From Heterohyrax brucei (Eukaryota; Chordata; Mammalia; Hyracoidea; Procaviidae), in assembly GCA_028571685.1 (NCBI GenBank), contig CM053143.1, positions 195,803,829-195,867,828 on the forward strand: a stretch of 64,000 nucleotides of DNA, in the 5' to 3' direction. Under the pieces are notes generated by a model. The model worked only from the letters and a program-made list of their open reading frames with translations. It searched no databases and was not told the DNA's origin. Of the stretch, positions 42,615 to 53,446 are shown piece by piece (within the stretch, counting starts at the first letter, position 1; each line of letters starts with the position of its first letter). A program made the position numbers and the translations under genes.

Positions 42615-43932
42615 GAGAAGAATACATGAAAGATAAACAACACACTACTTCAAAAAAGGGGGGTGGAGTGGGGAGAATTAAGGGAAAATTAAGAGAAATA
42701 AAAATTATGTAGAATCAAGCAAGAATGAAAATATAACATACCCAAACCTGTGGGATGCAGCAAAAGCAGTACTCTGGGGAAAATTGATAGCAGTATATGA
42801 CTAAATTGAAAAGAGAGAGAGAGAGAGAGAATGCAAATAACCATGTTAAGAACTGAAATTGGAAACATTAAAACAGCCAACTGGAATACAGAGGATCATA
42901 ACAGTATACTATTAAAAACTGTGTGCAACAATGTTGAAACACAGATTAAACAGGCAAATTCCTAGACATCCATAACTTATGAAAACTAACACAGAGGCAG
43001 AAAATCTCAAAAAACTCATAACAAGAGAAGAGACTGAATCCCTTTGACAAGCCCTGGACCAGTCAGCTTCACTGGAGAATTTTGCCAATTATTCAAAGAA
43101 GAATTGGCATCAATTTACAAAATTCTTCCAAAACATAGAATAAAAAGGAACGCTGCCTAACTTACTCTATGAAACTACCATTATCCTAATAGCAAAACCA
43201 GATAAAGATATTACAAGAAAGGAAAACCAAAGACTAACACCAAGTTCTCAACAAAATACTACTGCACAGAATGCAACACTGTATTAAAATAATTCTGCAC
43301 TGTGACAAAGTGGGGTTTCTTTCAGGATGCAAGGATGGTTAACACTAGAAAAATCAATCATTGTAAATACATTATGTTAATAAAAGAACCACATGATCAT
43401 CTCAATCAATGAAGAAAAGTTATTTGATAAAATCCAACATCCTTCCTGCTAAAAACTCTCAGCAAAGTAGTAATAGAAGGCAAAGTGATAATGTGATAAA
43501 GGACATTTTTATGTGATAAAGGATGTCTGTGGAAAGCAAAGTGCCAGCATTATACTCAATGGGACAGTATGAGAGCCTTCCCCATGAGAACAGAACAAGA
43601 ATTCCAGCAATCACCACTTCTATTCATTATTACAGTAGCAATCCTAGCCAAGGCAATAAGGCAAGAAAAAGAAGTGTATCCAAATTAGAAAGGAAAAACT
43701 AAAACTATCTCTGCTTGCAGGTCAAATCATCCCATACAGACAAAATTCCAATAATATCCACAAGAAAACTACTGAGATTCAGAGAAGAATTCAGCCAAGT
43801 TACAGGATACAAAACCATCACACAAAAATCAGTTGGCTTTCTATACGCTAACTAGGAGAAATCTGAAAAGAAAATCAAGAAATATTTACAGCCATCAAAA
43901 AACTAAAACACGGAGGAACAAAAAGCCATTGT
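42615..43932 (+). pseudogene. Old L1 ORF2 RT region
   Basis: L1 ORF2 from the pre-RT region through the RT: 'QAPGPVSFTGEFCQLF' equivalents near 43045-43090, 'TIILIAKPDKDITRKENQ' near 43190, 'VGFLSGCKDG' near 43310, 'INEEKLFDKIQHP' near 43405-43445, and the 'SPLLFIITVAILAKAIRQEKE' equivalent near 43615-43670. The FADD box is mutated. It has many frameshifts, and a (GA)n lies at 42808-42829. Confidence 0.8.
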
Positions 43933-44128
43933 TCTGTTGTTAGGTTCAGTTAAGCAGGTTTCAACTCATAATAACTCTGTTTATAAAGAATGAAACAGCG
44001 TTTGGTCCTATGCCAATCTCTCAGTTATTGCTATGCCTGAGCCCATTGTTGCAGTCTTTGTGTAAACCCATCTCACAGAGGGTCTTTCTCTTTTTTGCTG
44101 ACCCTCTACTTTACCAAGAACAATATCT
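43933..44128 (-). mobile_element. RTE 3' end
   Basis: RTE 3' terminal sequence ('TTAGGTTCAGTTAAGCAGG', 'CCCATTGTTGCAGTC', 'GAGGGTCTTTCTCTTTTTTGCTGACCC'). It continues at 45188 after a large insertion. Confidence 0.85.
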
Positions 44129-45187
44129 ATTTTATGTTGGGTCCTTCAGAGAAGCAAAATCTTTGAAGCTAACATATAAATATATATGTACAAGGTCTGA
44201 CAATTAAGTCTGTAAACTTAATTGTTCTAAGTGTTACACACCTCATTGCTGAATATCACTACAGTCACCTTTGAAGTGCTCCCCTTAGGAAGCTATGCAC
44301 CGACGCCAGCACCTAGTCCACTCTTCAAAGCAGTTTTGGAACTCTTTCTGGAATGGCCGTTGCACACAGTGGCAAGTTGAGAGGGAGCTTTGAGCCAATA
44401 AACAAATAACTATTGGAATATCCTCCCTACTTACCTGATCTGGCCCCCAATGGTTTTTCTCTTTACCCAAAAATAAAGGTAATATTGAAAGGAAGGCATT
44501 TTCATGACATTCAGGACATCCAGGGTAATACAACAGCTCTTATGGTCATTCCAGAAAAAGAGTTCCAAAATTGCTTTGAAGAGTGGACTGGGTGCTGGTG
44601 CTGGTGCATAGCTTCCCAAGGGGAGTCCTTCAAAGGTGACTAGAGTGATATTCAGCAATGAGGTGTGTAGCACTACTTCTAGAATGAGTTCACAAACTTA
44701 ACAGGCAGTCCTTGTATGCATGTATGTCTATAAAGAGAGAGAGAAGAGAGAGGGTAGAGGCTGTTCAGTCCCAAGGCAGTGGGCCAGGCTTCAGACTGCA
44801 AGTTTCCTTTGACTCAAGTAACTGCTGGGGCAGAGGAACCCAGTAGCAGCAGGTCAGGAGGCTCGTGACTAGCTCACAGGCTGTGGAGGCTAAAGAACCC
44901 TACAAGTGGCACTTAAGCTGCTAGCTCAAGTCCCAAGGACCAGACGACAGACTGACGACAAGATGAACCCAGGATCCAGAGCAACCGACTTGCTGAACAT
45001 ATCCTGACATACTGGGGTCGGGCCACACTTTCAAGGACACTCTGTCTCCGCGGATCGCCTGCCCACAGCAGCTTTCATCATGGAGCTGATGACATCTTTA
45101 TGTAACTGCCAAACTACGTCCATCACAATGACAAGCAACAGCGAATAGCAGCATGGTCCAATGGACATCCAACCCTAACCACCCGAA
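44129..45187 (-). repeat. Probable MaLR/LTR-like insertion carrying a mariner
   Basis: This sequence splits the RTE. The left end 'TGTTGGGTCCTTCAGAGAAGC', a TATATA/GAGAGA stretch, and 'GTAGAGGCTGTTCAGTCCCAAGGC' resemble the reverse of an MLT-type LTR as I remember it. The right end is unclear. A mariner derivative (44191-44714) lies within it. Confidence 0.45.
44191..44714 (+). mobile_element. Mariner-family derivative with long inverted repeats, second copy
   Basis: TA at 44189-44190 and at 44715-44716. Terminal repeats start ACAAGG(T/A)CTG. The plus strand retains 'PDLAPNGFSLYPKIKVILKGRHFHDIQDIQGNT' and 'EEWTGCW.W' from a transposase C-terminus. The left 140 bp repeat the 3' end in inverse orientation, as in the copy at 1179-1733. 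The catalytic-region 'PSD' has become 'PNG', so it could not be active. Confidence 0.85.
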
Positions 45188-46000
45188 TGCCCTTCTCCAG
45201 GGAGAAGATCCTCCCGAGAACATGTTCAAAGTATGTGAGACCGTGTCCTGCCCTTCTGGCTCCTAAAGAGCAGACTGAAATTTGTCCATTGTTGTGGCAG
45301 TCCATGGTATGTTCGATGTTCTTCCCCAACGTCATACTTCTAGTACGTCAGTTCTCCTCGGGTCTTCTTTATTCATTGCCCAGTTTTGCACACACGTAGG
45401 CCACTAAAACGCTGTGACTTCAGTCAGGCACACCTTAGTCATCAAACTGACACCTTTTCTCATCAAGATTACAAAGCAGTTTTTTGGAGCACATTTGCCC
45501 AGTGCAATATCTCATTTGATTTCTTGAGGGCTGCTTCGTGAATGTTGATCACTGATACAGTAACAGGAAATCACAGACAACCCCAATATTTCCTCCATTT
45601 ATCACAGCGTTGCTGACTGGGCCAGCTGTGAGGGTTTCTGTGTTCTGTGTGTTGACGTCCAATCCACACTGAAGGCTGAGTCTTCGATCTTCATCAGCAA
45701 GAGCTTCACGTCCTCGTCACCTCTCGACAGCAAGATTGGGTCATTTGTGTAACAAAGGTTGTTCCTAACCGTCCTCCACTCCTGATGCTATGGTCTCCCT
45801 TAAATAGTCCAGCTTCCAGTGTTATTTACTCAGCATAAAAGTTAGATAAGTGCGGTGAAGGGCGCAACACCGCCGCCCACCTTTTTCAGTGTTTAACCAC
45901 ACACCACCCCTTTATTCTCTCCGTGTGATTGCCTCTCAGTCTATGCACAGATTTTGTGCGAGCTTAATAACGTGTTCTCAAATTCTCATTCTTAGCAACG
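45188..46000 (-). mobile_element. RTE RT and tail region (left of LTR)
   Basis: RTE sequence on the minus strand: the 'LEKGI' to 'SLEARR' tail near 45190-45300, a degenerate 'IKRDIALGK' at about 45500, and the YADD-equivalent region near 45730-45760. It is cut at 46000 by an LTR with a 5-bp target-site duplication. It is paralogous to part of 71-758 from about 45860. Confidence 0.85.
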
Positions 46001-46448
46001 TGTCATCGATTGCGCTGTGTCTCCCCAAAAATGTATGTGTTGATTTGACTCAGCTGAGTCCCAGTATGGTGCCATTCTGTGTGTTGTGAATCCTGCCTCT
46101 GTGACTCTGATGAGGGAGAAGGGGCAGCAGGTGTGCAGGTGAGGCAGGACTCCAGTCACCAGCTGTGGGACATGAGGGACAGAAGTGAGCAGAGAGAGCT
46201 GGGAACCTCACCCCACCAAGAAGGCAGCACCCGAAGCAGAGTGCGTCCTTGGACCTGAGGTTCCTGGGCTGAGATGCTCTCACGGGATTGGACTCAACCT
46301 ACTGGATTCTGATAATTTCTCTTATTGAGTGGGGTTATAACTCATAAATGGATTGGTGGCTGACAGGACTGTGACAGTAATGTTTCTCTTCCTGAAACCA
46401 TCCACTCCTGGTATTTTTCTGCTGGAGCCGTACCAGGGGACTAAAACA
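46001..46448 (+). repeat. MaLR-like solo LTR in RTE
   Basis: 448 bp from TGTCATCGATTGCGCTGTG to GGACTAAAACA. It is flanked by CAACG (45996-46000) and CAATG (46449-46453), a 5-bp target-site duplication with one transition. RTE sequence joins correctly across it. The paralogous RTE at 195-225 has no LTR at this site. Confidence 0.88.
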
Positions 46449-46706
46449 CAATGTTGCCCGTAATTTGCTCCAATCCACACAATTGAATGCCTATGCACAG
46501 TCAATGAAACACAGGCAAACATCTTTCTGTATGCTCTGCTTTCAGCCAAGATCTATTTAACATCAGCAGTGATATTTCTCATTCTGTGTCCTTTTCTGTA
46601 TCTTTCTTGAATTTCTTGAATTTCTGGCAGTTTTCTGCTGATGCACAGCTGCAACCATCATTAAATCATCCTGGCAAAATTTTGCTCGCCTGTGATACCC
46701 ACGATG
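46449..46706 (-). mobile_element. RTE RT region (right of LTR)
   Basis: RTE RT palm on the minus strand, encoding the 'CLCFIDCA' equivalent near 46495-46525. It ends at about 46706, where RTE sequence in plus orientation begins. Confidence 0.8.
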
Positions 46707-46836
46707 TTCTAAGAGATTGATACTCTAAGCATTAGTGAGCGCAAATGGAGAGTTGGTGGCCATTTTTAATCAGAAAATCATACCATCTGTGAAGTGTGGA
46801 AAATAAATTGAAGAGGAATGGCATCACATTCACAGC
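46707..46836 (+). mobile_element. RTE endonuclease fragment, opposite orientation
   Basis: 'CTAAGCATTAGTGAGCGCAAATGG' and 'AAATTGAAGAGGAATGGCATC': the same RTE segment as 759-880, in the same relation to a minus-strand RTE. Its continuation is at 47360. Confidence 0.8.
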
Positions 46837-47359
46837 TGTTTCCATCAGCTAGGGCTGCTCTAACAGAAATACCACAGAGTGGATGGCTTTAAAAAAGGGA
46901 AGTTTATTCTTACACAGTCCAGTAGGCTACAAGTCCACATTCAGGGTGTCCGCTCCAGGGGAAGGCTTTCCCCTTGTGGGCTCTAGAAGGAAGTCTGGTA
47001 TTGCATCAGTCTTTGCCCAGGGAGCATCTTGGCGCAAGAACCTCAGGTCTGCAGGACGCACTAGTCTCCCGGTGCTGCTTTCTTGATGGTGTGAGGTTCC
47101 CAACTCTCTGCCTGCTTCTCTGTCCTTTTATTTCTCATAGGATGAAACGGTAAAAGTTGGTACAAGCCACACTCCAGGGAAACTGCCTTTACAGTGGAGC
47201 AGGGAGGTGATCCTATGAAGGGATTTACAGTCCCACCTTCATCCTGTAACACACAGCATAGGAAAATCACAAAATGGGGGACAATCATAAAATATTGGGA
47301 ATCACGACTCAGCCAAATGGCTACATGCATTTTGGGGGGACACAGCTCAATCCATGACA
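46837..47359 (-). repeat. MaLR-like solo LTR
   Basis: 523-bp minus-strand LTR. The right end reads TGTCATGGATTGAGCTGTG on the minus strand at 47359. The body matches 42074-42614 and 14706-15200. The paralogous site (about 868-872) has no insertion. Confidence 0.87.
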
Positions 47360-47575
47360 GTCAAAAACAGCATTTCAAGATGTACCTGGTAGGACAATGT
47401 TGTCAGTGACACAATACCCCCATATCTACAAGAAAGACCTGATAATATGACTATTATGTGAAAACACACACCAACCACTAACGCCAAAGATGAAGACTGA
47501 AGCCTTTTACCGACTTTTTAGTTAGAAAATAGAAGACTTAGAGCATGATAAACAGTGCTGCAAGATAATATAAAA
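47360..47575 (+). mobile_element. RTE endonuclease fragment, continuation
   Basis: 'GTCAAAAACAGCATTTCAAG', then 'AATATGACTATTATGTG' and 'ACCAACCACTAACGCCAAAGATG'. RTE endonuclease coding sequence, paralogous to 872-1085. Confidence 0.8.
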
Positions 47576-48083
47576 TACACTGATAAATGGGAAGACCTTC
47601 TGGGCTCACTGATTGGAGGATTTAATCTTGTGAAAATGTCAACACAAGCTATACTTTCACTGAAATCCTCATCAAAATTTAATCAGCCTCCTTCACTGAA
47701 ACGATCACCTTCACACCGAAAAGAATGAAGTCCCATATAACTGAAGTAATTTTGAAGAAGAACAAAGTAGGAGGCCTCACACTTCTCAATTTCAAAACAT
47801 AGTGTACAAATAGAGTAATCAAAACAACCCGATACTAAGTCAATAAAGACAGACACATGATTGACCAACAGAACAGAACTGACAGCCCAGAAATAAAACC
47901 ATTTATCCATGGACAAGTGATTCTCAGCAAGGGTGTGAAGTCCATTCACAGTGTAAGGAGCAGTCTCTTCAACACATGGGGCTGGAAAAAATGGATTTCA
48001 GCCAGCAGAAAAATGAAGCAGACCAATACCTCACACCACACACACAAACTACATCAAAATGGTCAAGAAACTAAAGGTTAATG
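47576..48083 (+). mobile_element. Old L1 ORF2 C-terminal fragment
   Basis: Paralogous to 1086-2190 without the mariner: 'ACTGATAAATGGGAAGACC', 'GGATTTAATCTTGTGAAAATGTC', 'TCAAAATTTAATCAGCC', then the region equivalent to 'NTWGWKKWISASRKM'. It has stops and frameshifts. Confidence 0.8.
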
Positions 48084-49062
48084 TCAGGATGGAGTAGCAG
48101 GTACAGAGCTCTGGGGACCACGTTTTCAGGGGACCTCAAGGTCAACTGGCACAGCTAATCTTTTCCTGGAAACCCTGGTGGCGTAAACGCTGAGTGCTAC
48201 GGCTGCTAACCAAAAAGGGTCAGCAGCTCAAACCCACCAGGCACTCCTTGGAAACTCTATGAGGAAATTCTACCCTGACCTATAGGGTCACTGTGAGTTG
48301 AAATTGACTTAATAGCACTGGGGTTTGGGGGGTTTTAGTCTTTCTTCCAAGAGAGCGTTCTGCATCCCATAGCGGCGAGTGGCACACGGGCTCTTAAAAG
48401 CCAGCGAGCTGCTATCTATGGAACATATATCAACTGGTCCCAACCCACCTGGAACAGATGAAAACTAGGAAATCAAAGACATGAGGAAAAATGAGCCCAG
48501 GAGACCGAAGGAACAGCATGATTGGGAGAGCACATCAGCACGAGACCAGAAGAACTAGACGGTGCCCGGCCACCACCAAAGGCATCCCTGACAGGGAACA
48601 CAGTGCAGAGCCCCTGACACAGCACAAGAGAAGGGGGTGCGCAGATCTAGGATTCTATTAAAAGACGAGACGATGGTCTGACCACCTCGAGGTTCCCCTG
48701 AGAACATGGCCCCTAGACTTGCTGCTCGCCCAGAGCTAAAATCAGTGTTGAGACCAACACTTCTGGCAAAGAATGCTCTGGACTTCAGGACACAGACGGA
48801 TGCAGGTGGTGTGTGGACTCTGTGGTCTGGTAAATATATGAGGCTGACCTGCTGGCTTCTTTTTAGAGGGGAAAGAAGAGGGTAGAGGGTGGGGACAAAT
48901 GTTGGTTAAGTGGACCCTGGAAGAGTAGAGAGGAAGAGTGTGCTGTCACAGGGTGAAGAGACCAGACAAAGTTGCAGAGAGGCAGATGCTTGGGTATTAT
49001 ATGGAAAATTGACTTGGATTGTAAACTTTCACTTAATCACAATTTAAAAAAAAAAAAAACTT
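48084..49062 (+). mobile_element. 5'-truncated L1 3' UTR insertion
   Basis: This matches the 3' UTR of the 29-36 kb L1 (compare 35430-36215) from 'GGATGGAGTAGCAGG' to the terminal 'TGTAAACTTTCACTTAATCAC' and an A-run at 49045-49059. An AfroSINE is nested inside. The host L1 resumes right of it. Confidence 0.85.
48168..48337 (+). repeat. AfroSINE nested in L1 3' UTR
   Basis: Plus-strand copy: 'GGAAACCCTGGTGGCGTAAACGCTGAGTGC', 'GGTCAGCAGCTCAAACCC' (B-box region), 'CTCCTTGGAAACTCTATGAGG', 'GGGTCACTGTGAGTTG'. Confidence 0.9.
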
Positions 49063-49300
49063 TAAAAACTGAAAGAAATAGAAAACACAGATTCCACAGT
49101 ATAGGACCTATGTTTTTAAAAGACAGATTATCAAACTAGTGGCATGTGCAGCAGAGGAAAAACAGATACTGGAAGCTCTAAAACTTAAGTATTTCTGGCA
49201 AAAGATTTCATGCAAATAGAAGAGATGATTCAGAGATTGCAAAACTACCTTCTTGAAAGACAGAGCTGATAAGGGTCTAATATCCAAAAAGAGAGAGAAA
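49063..49300 (+). mobile_element. Old L1 fragment, continuation
   Basis: The host L1 after the nested insertion, paralogous to 2190-2490: 'GTTTTTAAAAGACAGATTATC', 'GAAAGACAGAGCTGATAAGGG'. Confidence 0.7.
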
Positions 49301-49460
49301 GAAAATCTGCAGCAAAATGTCTCCTTACAGAGTCAAAAAGCAAACATGTCATTCTGAAGACAACGGGCCACCAGACCCAGACCATGGTGTTTTCCATCGC
49401 CTTGTAGGCACATGAAAGCTGGACAGCTAATAAGAAAGACAAAGAGGAATCAGAGCCTGC
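49301..49460 (+). mobile_element. RTE 3' coding fragment
   Basis: 'AAGCAAACATGTCATTCTGAAGAC' to 'TAGGCACATGAAAGCTGGACAGC' encodes the RTE 'DVTLKT...CESWT' region. It has the same junction with L1 as 2491. Confidence 0.75.
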
Positions 49461-50409
49461 CGAGGCCCATCACCCACAAAGGCCTCTGTGAGCAAAGCTA
49501 CATGCCTATGTGATGACAAGCGGACACATCTCACCCTTGACATATTTTTGGCTGTACTCTCCCTGATGATATTTTGAATCCGAATTAAATCTTCCTCAAA
49601 AATACCCTCTCATCTCCCAGCACAAGGATTAAGGAAGATGCCTTCTAAGAATGACCAGCCCAGGAACGCCCAGCCTGGGAATGCCAAGGCCGGCCCAGCC
49701 CCGCTGGCTTCCCCCAACTGCACATCCCCCTCCACATGTGAAATACAAGACTGCAGGAAGGCCCTGGGAAGCTCCCCAGGGACGCTCCCCAGGGACAACC
49801 CCACACACAGCCTTTAGATATAGGCATCTCACTCCCTGCACCTCTTGACCTTGAAGCATAGATAGAGCTGATTAAGCTCAAGACATAACTTTTGTTTTCA
49901 CTGTTGATTATAATCACAATATATTTGTCTCGGGCCGTTACCTAGAAGGCCCTAATGACTAACATGTAAAGAGACCACTTGTCTCAGGCCATTATCCAGC
50001 AAGCCCCAATAATCAACATGAAAAAAGGCCACAGGGTATCAGTTCCTTATTAGCCAACAGCTTCTGTGGTCAAAGGGCAGGGTGAAATCATGTTACTGAT
50101 TGTATAAAAAGTAAAGAAAGACAGGCCCTAATAGGCTGCTGATCTCCAGATTCCTGGTTGTCTCAGTCTCATTTCTTTCTTTGCCGACGCCACCCATCCC
50201 TCCATGATCCCAGACCTTGCTGAGGCTGGCCCCTAGCAAGAGCCTTTTAATCGTGGTGCCGTGGAAGAGACTTGACACACCACAGACTCCGGAAAGAGTC
50301 AGTACATCTGTCGTGGAATAAGCGAGGACAGCAACACTCTGTCTGGCTTATTTTGGATGTTTTATCACAAGGGATCTGTCCCTGGAGAAAAATATCACAC
50401 CTGATAAGG
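49461..50409. repeat. Possible ERV LTR with duplicated U3 segment
   Basis: Features resemble an LTR on the plus strand: a tandem 54-bp duplication (49926-49979 and 49980-50033, TGTCTC.GGCC.TTA.C), a TATA-like TATAAAA at 50103-50109 about 70 bases downstream, and C/T-rich sequence after it. I cannot define TG...CA ends and see no related copy in the window. Confidence 0.45.
49926..50033 (+). repeat. 54-bp tandem duplication
   Basis: Two copies starting TGTCTC(G/A)GGCC, roughly 75 percent identical by eye. Confidence 0.8.
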
Positions 50410-51154
50410 TAGACTAATAGAGACCCTATGCACAACAGAACAAAACACTGCCCAGTCCTGTGCCACGTCCACAGTCATTTTTATATTGTGCCCATCATTG
50501 CAGACACTGTGTCAATCCATCCTGTTGAGGGTCTTCCTCTTTTTCGCTGACCCTCCACTCTACAAAGCATGATGTCCTTCTCCAGGGACTAATCTCTCCT
50601 GACAACATGTCCAAAGTATCTAAGACACAGCCTCACCATCCTTGCTTCCAAGGAGCACTCTGTTTGGACTTCTTCCAGACCAGCTCTGTTTGGGTGGTTT
50701 GTGACATGTTCAATAGTCTTCTCCAACACAACTCAAAGGTGGCAATTCCTGTCTTCCTTGTTCATGGTCCAGCTTTCACACACATATGATGTGACTGAAA
50801 ATGCCATGGCTTGGGTCAGTCACACCTTAGTCTTCAAAGAGACGTCTTTACTTTTCAACACTTTCCTGACTGCTGCTTCCATGGGTGTTGATTGTGGACC
50901 CCAGTGAAATGAAATCCTTGACAACTTGAATCCTTTCTCCATTTATGACAATGTTGCTTACTGGTGCACTTGTGAGGATTTCTGTTTTCTTAATGTTGAG
51001 CTGGAACCCACAACGAAGGTTGTGGTCTTTGATCTTCATCAATGTATAAAATCCTCTTCACTTTCCGCAGAGCTGGGTCATCTGCATAACACAGGTTGTT
51101 AATAGGTCTTCTTCCAATCCTGATGCCTCCTTCTTCTTCATATAGTCCAACTTC

Positions 51155-51337
51155 TCAGATTATTTCCTTGGCATACAGATTGAAAAGGTATTGGGAAAGG
51201 ATACAACCCTGATGCACACCTTTCCTGACTTTAAAACACGCGGTGTCCCCTTGTTCTGTTCGCACAACTGCCTCTTGATCCATATATAGATTCCTTAAGA
51301 GCACAATTAGGTGTTCTGGAATCCCTGTTCTCTGCAA
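51155..51337 (-). pseudogene. RTE reverse transcriptase fragment
   Basis: A 60-codon open piece of the RT with 'GIPEHLIVLLRNLYMDQEAVVRTEQGD' and 'KGVHQGCILSQYLFNLYAKEII'. The proline of the usual QGCxLSP is replaced by glutamine. This lies just before the YADD box, which falls beyond a break. Confidence 0.85.
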
Positions 51338-52744
51338 CGTTAGTCACAATTTGTTATGATCCACACAGTTGAGTGCCTTTGCATAGTGAATGAGACACAG
51401 GTGAACATCATTCTATTACTGTCTGCTTTCAGCCAAGATCCTACCGACATCAGCTATGATGTCCCTGATTCCATGTCCTCTTCTGAATCTGGCTTGAATA
51501 TCTGGCAATTCCCTGTCAATATACTACTGCAGTCATTTTCAACTGATGTTCAGCAAAATTTTACTTGCTTATGGTATCAGTGATATTGTTCAATAATTTC
51601 TGCATTCAGTAAGATAGTCTTTCTTGGGAACAGGCAAAAAAATGGATCTCTTTTGGTTCACATGCCAGGTCGCTGTCTTCGAAATTTCTTGGCAGAGATG
51701 AGTGAGCACTCACAAGTACTGCATCCACTTGTTGAAACATCTCCACACTCCACCTGTTCCTGGAGCCTTGTTTTGGGCCAAGGCCTTCGATGCAGCTTCG
51801 ACTTCTGCCTTCAGTGCCATCAGTTCCTGATCGCATCCTACCTGCTGCCGTGGTTGGACACCAACCAGTTCATTCCAGTGTAATGATTCCGTATTCCTCC
51901 CATCTTCTTCTAACAGTTGCTGAGTTGTTTCATGTTTTTCCTGTAGAATTCTTCACTGTTGCAACTTGAGGCTTGAATTTTTTCTTCAGTTCATTCAGCG
52001 TGATGAAGGCAGAGCGTGTTTTTCCCCTTTGGTTTTCTATTTCCCGCTGTTTGCACACGTCATTATCACACTTTGTCTTATTGCACTGCCCTTTGAAATC
52101 TTTTCTTTAGGTCCTCTACTTCATTGTTTCTTCCTTTTGCTTTATCTATCAAGTTTCAGAGTCTCTCTGACATCTAGTTTGGTACCTTCTTTCTTCAGTT
52201 CTTCTGAATGACCTCTTGCTCTCTCTCTTCATGGACGATGTCTTTGATGCCCTTCCACAGTTTGTCTGGTCTTCGGCAGTTAGTGTTCAACACATCAAGT
52301 CTGTTCTCGAGATGGCCTCTAAGCTCAGGCAGGATGTACTCAAGGTCATACTTTAGCTCTCGTGGACTTCTATTCTTTTCCACTTTCATTTTGAACTTGC
52401 ATAGGAGCAGTTGATGGTCTGGGCCACCATCAGCACCTGGTCTCATTCCGACTGATGATGCTCAGCTTTTCCATTGTCTCTACAAAGTAGTTGATTTGAT
52501 TCTTGTGTATTCCATCTGGTGAGGGTCATTTGTATAGTCACTATTTATGTTGGTGAAAAAAGGTACTCACAATGAAGCCATCAGTCTCGCAAAATTGTAC
52601 CATGTGATCTCCAGCATCACTTCTGTCACTAAGGCCACAGTTTCCTACTACCCACCCTTCTTTGTTTCCAACTTTTGCATTCCAGTCACCAGTAATAACC
52701 AGTGCATCCTGACTGCACATTCAGTCAATTTCAGACTGCAGAAG

Positions 52745-52957
52745 CTAGTAAAAATCTTCAATTTCTTCATCTCTTGCCTCAGGAGTTAGTGGGTAAACTT
52801 GAGTAACAGTCGTATTAACTGGCCTTCCTTGTACACATGTGGGTACTGTCCTATCACTGACAGCATTGTACTTCAGGCCAGATCTCAAAATGTCCTTTTT
52901 GATGATGAATGCTACACCACTCCTCTTCAATTTTTTGTTCCCAGCATAGTAGGTCAT
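52745..52957 (-). pseudogene. RTE endonuclease fragment
   Basis: A 70-codon open piece of the APE-type endonuclease, 'GVAFIIKKDILRSGLKYNAVSDR' and 'VNTTVTQVYPLTPEARDEEIEDFY'. This is the segment between the conserved E and D/N catalytic positions of RTE endonucleases. The rest is frameshifted. Confidence 0.8.
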
Positions 52958-53446
52958 GTGATTGTTGGATTTAAAATGACCAAAACTGGTCCATTTCAGT
53001 TCATTCTAGGATATCCATGTTTATGCTTTCTATTTCAGCTTTGATAATTTCCAGTTTTCCTAGATTCATGCTTCACACATTACACATTCTGATTAATAAC
53101 AGACTTTTGCAGCTGTTTCTTTTCATTTTGAGTCATGCCACTCTGCAAATGAAGGTCCTGAAAGCTTGAATCCATCCATGTCATTAAGGGTGACTCTACT
53201 TTGAGGAGGGAGCTGTTCCCAGCCATCATCCAAGGACCTTCCAACCTGGAGGGCTCATTTTCCGACACTATGTCCAGCAATGCTCCACTGCTATTCATAA
53301 GGTCTTCCCTGGCTAATTCTTTTCAGAAGTAGACTTTGGGTTCTTCCTAGTCTGTCACAGTCTGGAAGCTCAGCTGAAATTGTCTGCCATGAGTAACCCT
53401 GCTGGTATTTGAATGTTGGTGGCCTACCTTAAGGCATCAGAGCAAC

